5,870 nt of DNA from Deltaproteobacteria bacterium RIFOXYD12_FULL_50_9 (GTDB lineage Bacteria; Desulfobacterota; Desulfobulbia; Desulfobulbales; CALZHT01). Shown here piece by piece: positions 2,886-5,870 of the stretch. The translations under genes were made by a program, and so were the position numbers. Within the stretch, counting starts at the first letter, position 1. Each line of letters starts with the position of its first letter. The stretch is from assembly GCA_001799225.1 (NCBI GenBank), contig MGTA01000132.1, positions 1-5,870 on the forward strand, read 5' to 3'. The notes under the pieces are model-generated. The model worked only from the letters and a program-made list of their open reading frames with translations. It made no database searches and was not told the origin of the DNA.

Positions 2886-5870
2886 TTATTGGCCGGTGAA
2901 CCATTTTACAGCGTCACGGGTCGATCCTTGGTCAAACTTCATCCTGAACTTTACGAAAGGCCCTGCGGAAGTGAAATCAGCGCGGGAAAAATCTCTATCC
3001 CTGAATCCCATGAAATTATACCCGACACTCAACCATACGTTCTTAACAAAGCTAAAGCCGACAGAGGCGCCCAAACCGTATTTGTACTGGTCTGTAGACC
3101 ATGAGTGCAGGACATTGCCTCTGATCCCGATATCCCAATCTTTGGTTAAATCGTATCTTCCCTCCAGTCCAGCCAGGTCGGTGTACCCCCTATAGTCGTT
3201 GCCGTCTATAACCTCTTGCACATACTTGGAACCGTATTGCAGCGAAATCTGCGTCTTGTATTCCGGTTTGTAATTGGCGTTCAGGTTGTTGATGATTCGC
3301 CGGTTGTCGAAATCGAAGCCGGCCCCGTTCTGCTTATCAATCAGGAAATCCAGGCGATCAAGGATGATCCAGCGGGTCTCCCGCGGCCGGTATGCCAGAC
3401 CGAATCGAAGATCGCCGCTCTCCTTTTCCGCTCCGGTTGCATATCCTGTCCGGAATGCCTGTAAAGCCGCCGCCAATCCTATGCCCTCTTTTAATTCACC
3501 ATAGACTCCGGAAAACACCCCCAACCGGTCCTCATTATCTGAGTCCCTTGTCTCTACCCTGCCGGTCCATGACCACTTTTCTTCCTTATAAGCAGTGCCG
3601 AGCGAGAGAGCGGTAAAATCCTCGCCGCCGGAGGCTGGAGGGACATTGCTGTTAAACTGAGCGTTGCCGGGGTGCTTCAGGGTGGAACTGCGGTCCATTC
3701 CTGCATCTGCGCTCCACTTTTCAGTTATCTTGTAGGCTTGTTTCAGGCCGGCGACAGCAAAGACCCGCGCGCCGTTTTCGCCGGACTGCTGCTCCATTGA
3801 TGAGCTGATCTGCCCACCGGTCCATGGCGAGGCCCGTACTCCGATTCTGGTCGACTCACTGTCCTCATACTCTCCCTGGGTGAACTCCTGGGCCACGAAC
3901 AGTGTCGCTGTATCGTTAAGTTTGTAATCGGCTCCCAGGGTCGTGCGGGTCGGGAAGTCGCTGTTGGTGTTCCCCTGTACCGATTGATCATGATCAAGCC
4001 TGAGTGTGAGGCTGTCGTCGATAAGTAATCTGCCGCCGGCGGTAATCTGTTCGGAAATATTAGTATCCCCGTTGCCAAGGGTGTCTTCCGCATGTCTCAG
4101 GCCGCCATGAAGGTCGTACTTTTTTTCCGCATACTCTACTCGCGCCTCAGCCAGATCCCGCACAGCATCGACAGCTAAATTATACTGCCGGTATGCATCG
4201 CTCTTGACGCTTAGCTCTTGGTTAAAATGGTATGTGCCGTCAAAACCGAGCTTCCGGGTCCCTGTCTCGCTTCCCCTTTGCTGGCCCAGACCGAACTCAC
4301 TATCCTGTTCGCGGACATAGACCTTTCCTTCCAGTTTCTCCGACCGGTGAGACAGTTCGGTGATGTAGGCTCGTCCTGATCCTTGCAAATCAATATCAGT
4401 CACGGCAAGTTCCGTCTTGATGCTCGTCCGGTCATTGATCTTCAGGGTGGCGTCGATACCTCCCAGTTTACCCGCTCCCCCGGCGCTTCCCTCATAGATA
4501 TGGGTGGCGCCGATCTCCAGCCGGTTATCCATAAACCTGACAGCGCCCCGGCCACCGTAATTGTAGGACATATCCGTAGTGTCGAAAGACTCGTAGTCCA
4601 CGACTATATAGATGGGGTTAAAGTTCTCATCCCGGCTGAAAACAGGGGACTTGAAGAAGATGCTGCCGGTATCATATTCGATGCTGTAATCAAGGTAACG
4701 GCTGAGTTTTTGAGATGATATTATGACCTCGCTGCGGAAGCGGTCTCTCGTCTCTATGGTTATAGACTCCGAGTTCATTACTATATTTTTTCTTGAAAGC
4801 CTGTACAGACCCGATGTGCCGTCACCCCTTATCTCGTCTTTAACAAAGGCCTGGTTCGTGTCGCTGGCAAAGAGGTTGAAGTCGAACCTTTCGCCTTTCA
4901 TTTCCGATTTAAAGCCGTTTAGATTACGGCTGTATCGCGACAATTCCGTTACTTTAAGCCCGGTTTCAAAATCACCGAAAAGGGCGTAAAATTTATCTCT
5001 TTCCAGCTTGACATAGAGGCTCCTGGCACTGGCGGCTTCGTAGCCCTGCTGGGTAGCATCTCCGTAAAGGGTATAATATTTGTTCGGATTAATTATCTGA
5101 TGCAGAGAGTCATTCTGTCTGGTTCCCCAGTTCTTGTCACTGTCATAAGCCATAGTGAGGAGCCACTTCCCTTTTATCATCCCCTTGGCAAAAAAGGCCA
5201 GTCTGCCGTCCTTATAGTAATTATCATCGACACCCGAGTCCCCCAGACTCTCCATGTTGCCGCTTGCCGTGTTATACCCTGCACTCCCTTCGGCCAGGCC
5301 GACGAGCACCCATTCGCGGTTTCCGGGGGTAAGCCAGGTCCGAACTTCCTGGTCGCCGTTCATAAAGCTGAACCGGACAACAGCTTCGCCGGTTTGGGCT
5401 GTCGGCATAAGCTTGATAAAAGCCATGCCATCCTCTCCAACCAGATATTTCAACTTTTCGCTCCTGGATGCCGAAACAGAGTCATCCTGCAACTCTGCCA
5501 TTCTCTCGAAAGGCAGGTGCGGAGGGTCGACAGCATATTCGCCGATGATCCCCTCTCTTGCCGGATGGCCGTCCTTGTCTATAAGACGGATCGCCAGGAC
5601 CGGCGTGTTCTTGCCGTCGGCAATAAGGTTTGATTGCACCATGACCAATTCAGCCTTAACCGGAGGTCTTGAGTAATGAACCGTATGTTTAATCCGTCCG
5701 CTTTCAACGCCGTTATCGTACTCAACCGTCTCAAAGAAATTATCTCCTTCAAAAAGACCTATACCGGACCATGTACTCACCGCAACCTTGTCGCCCTGGC
5801 TTTTTATGGTATTGTCAAAACTGATCGGATCAACCTCTTCGCCGTTCATAAAGAGTTTAATCTTTCTGGC
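2886..5870 (-). CDS. Very large outer-membrane beta-barrel protein with N-terminal Ig-like domains (5' end outside window)
   Basis: The frame is open to the right edge (994 visible residues; residue 1 is the first codon at the edge). The ATG at 5849 has no ribosome site and interrupts a continuing strand (KIKLFMNGEEVDP), so it is internal. Residues about 1-67 look like an Ig-like module (WSGIGLFEGDN). Residues about 71-179 resemble an invasin/Big_1-type module (LIADGKNTPVLAIRLIDKDG, then GEDGMAFIKLMP). From about 185 (REWVLVGLAEGSAGY) to 979 the chain is almost wholly alternating amphipathic beta-hairpins with charged turns. The last strand, GPFVKFRMKF (970-979), resembles an outer-membrane beta-signal and is followed by a 15-residue tail. 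Residues about 342-428 break the hairpin pattern (DGTSGLYRLSRKN, ETRDRFRSEVII, LDYSIEYDTGSIFF, IYIVVDYES), suggesting a small plug or periplasmic domain. Similar large proteins occur in Geobacter-like bacteria with undefined roles. Transport, secretion or surface anchoring are possible; none is shown. No TonB box is visible in this part. Confidence 0.88.
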   Translation of the reverse strand, partial: ARKIKLFMNGEEVDPISFDNTIKSQGDKVAVSTWSGIGLFEGDNFFETVEYDNGVESGRIKHTVHYSRPPVKAELVMVQSNLIADGKNTPVLAIRLIDKDGHPAREGIIGEYAVDPPHLPFERMAELQDDSVSASRSEKLKYLVGEDGMAFIKLMPTAQTGEAVVRFSFMNGDQEVRTWLTPGNREWVLVGLAEGSAGYNTASGNMESLGDSGVDDNYYKDGRLAFFAKGMIKGKWLLTMAYDSDKNWGTRQNDSLHQIINPNKYYTLYGDATQQGYEAASARSLYVKLERDKFYALFGDFETGLKVTELSRYSRNLNGFKSEMKGERFDFNLFASDTNQAFVKDEIRGDGTSGLYRLSRKNIVMNSESITIETRDRFRSEVIISSQKLSRYLDYSIEYDTGSIFFKSPVFSRDENFNPIYIVVDYESFDTTDMSYNYGGRGAVRFMDNRLEIGATHIYEGSAGGAGKLGGIDATLKINDRTSIKTELAVTDIDLQGSGRAYITELSHRSEKLEGKVYVREQDSEFGLGQQRGSETGTRKLGFDGTYHFNQELSVKSDAYRQYNLAVDAVRDLAEARVEYAEKKYDLHGGLRHAEDTLGNGDTNISEQITAGGRLLIDDSLTLRLDHDQSVQGNTNSDFPTRTTLGADYKLNDTATLFVAQEFTQGEYEDSESTRIGVRASPWTGGQISSSMEQQSGENGARVFAVAGLKQAYKITEKWSADAGMDRSSTLKHPGNAQFNSNVPPASGGEDFTALSLGTAYKEEKWSWTGRVETRDSDNEDRLGVFSGVYGELKEGIGLAAALQAFRTGYATGAEKESGDLRFGLAYRPRETRWIILDRLDFLIDKQNGAGFDFDNRRIINNLNANYKPEYKTQISLQYGSKYVQEVIDGNDYRGYTDLAGLEGRYDLTKDWDIGIRGNVLHSWSTDQYKYGLGASVGFSFVKNVWLSVGYNFMGFRDRDFSRADFTSAGPFVKFRMKFDQGSTRDAVKWFTGQ

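Noticed and set aside
5100..5676. Overlapping plus-strand open frames of 140 and 177 codons
   Set aside because: They lie wholly inside the barrel gene, have no domain-like features and no good ribosome sites.
5847..5849. ATG as the start of the barrel gene
   Set aside because: No ribosome site precedes it, the frame is open to the window edge, and the residues before it continue a plausible beta-strand; no signal peptide follows it.

Overview
The window reads as an envelope or surface region of a diderm (Gram-negative) bacterium. All three genes lie on the minus strand, and each has an exported or outer-membrane character: two lipoproteins with clear lipoboxes and one very large beta-barrel protein. 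Base composition is moderate. Strong AGGAGG-type ribosome sites, a sigma-54-like promoter match and the protein families suggest a Desulfobacterota/Geobacter-like or similar environmental lineage. That placement is an inference with low certainty; no taxonomic marker is present.

Right part (2886-5870): the 3' 2985 bases of a large gene whose start lies beyond the right edge. The visible 994 residues hold two Ig-like modules, then about 800 residues of amphipathic beta-hairpins ending in an aromatic-terminated last strand. A small non-barrel domain with an 'IEYDTGSIFF' motif is embedded in the barrel. An inverted repeat follows the stop codon.

Middle (2577-2885): a 309-bp intergenic region with a 9-bp stem, a run of eight T on the minus strand, two 7-bp inverted repeats and a good sigma-54-like -24/-12 match. 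It leads to a gene (1449-2576) for a lipoprotein built as lipobox, poly-Gly linker, SbsA-type Ig domain and DUF3494 (ice-binding-protein type) domain.

Left part (1-1344): the 5' portion of a gene for a second lipoprotein made of tandem Big_2-like Ig domains. The repeats become nearly identical at the DNA level toward the window edge, and the gene runs off the left side. A long open frame on the plus strand over this region is only its antisense shadow.

Taken together, the genes look like a cell-surface set: a large outer-membrane barrel, an ice-binding-type/adhesin-type lipoprotein and an Ig-repeat stalk lipoprotein. Their order and orientation would allow joint expression of the two lipoproteins, but a functional partnership is inferred only from adjacency. 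No RNA genes, CRISPR arrays or insertion sequences were seen.
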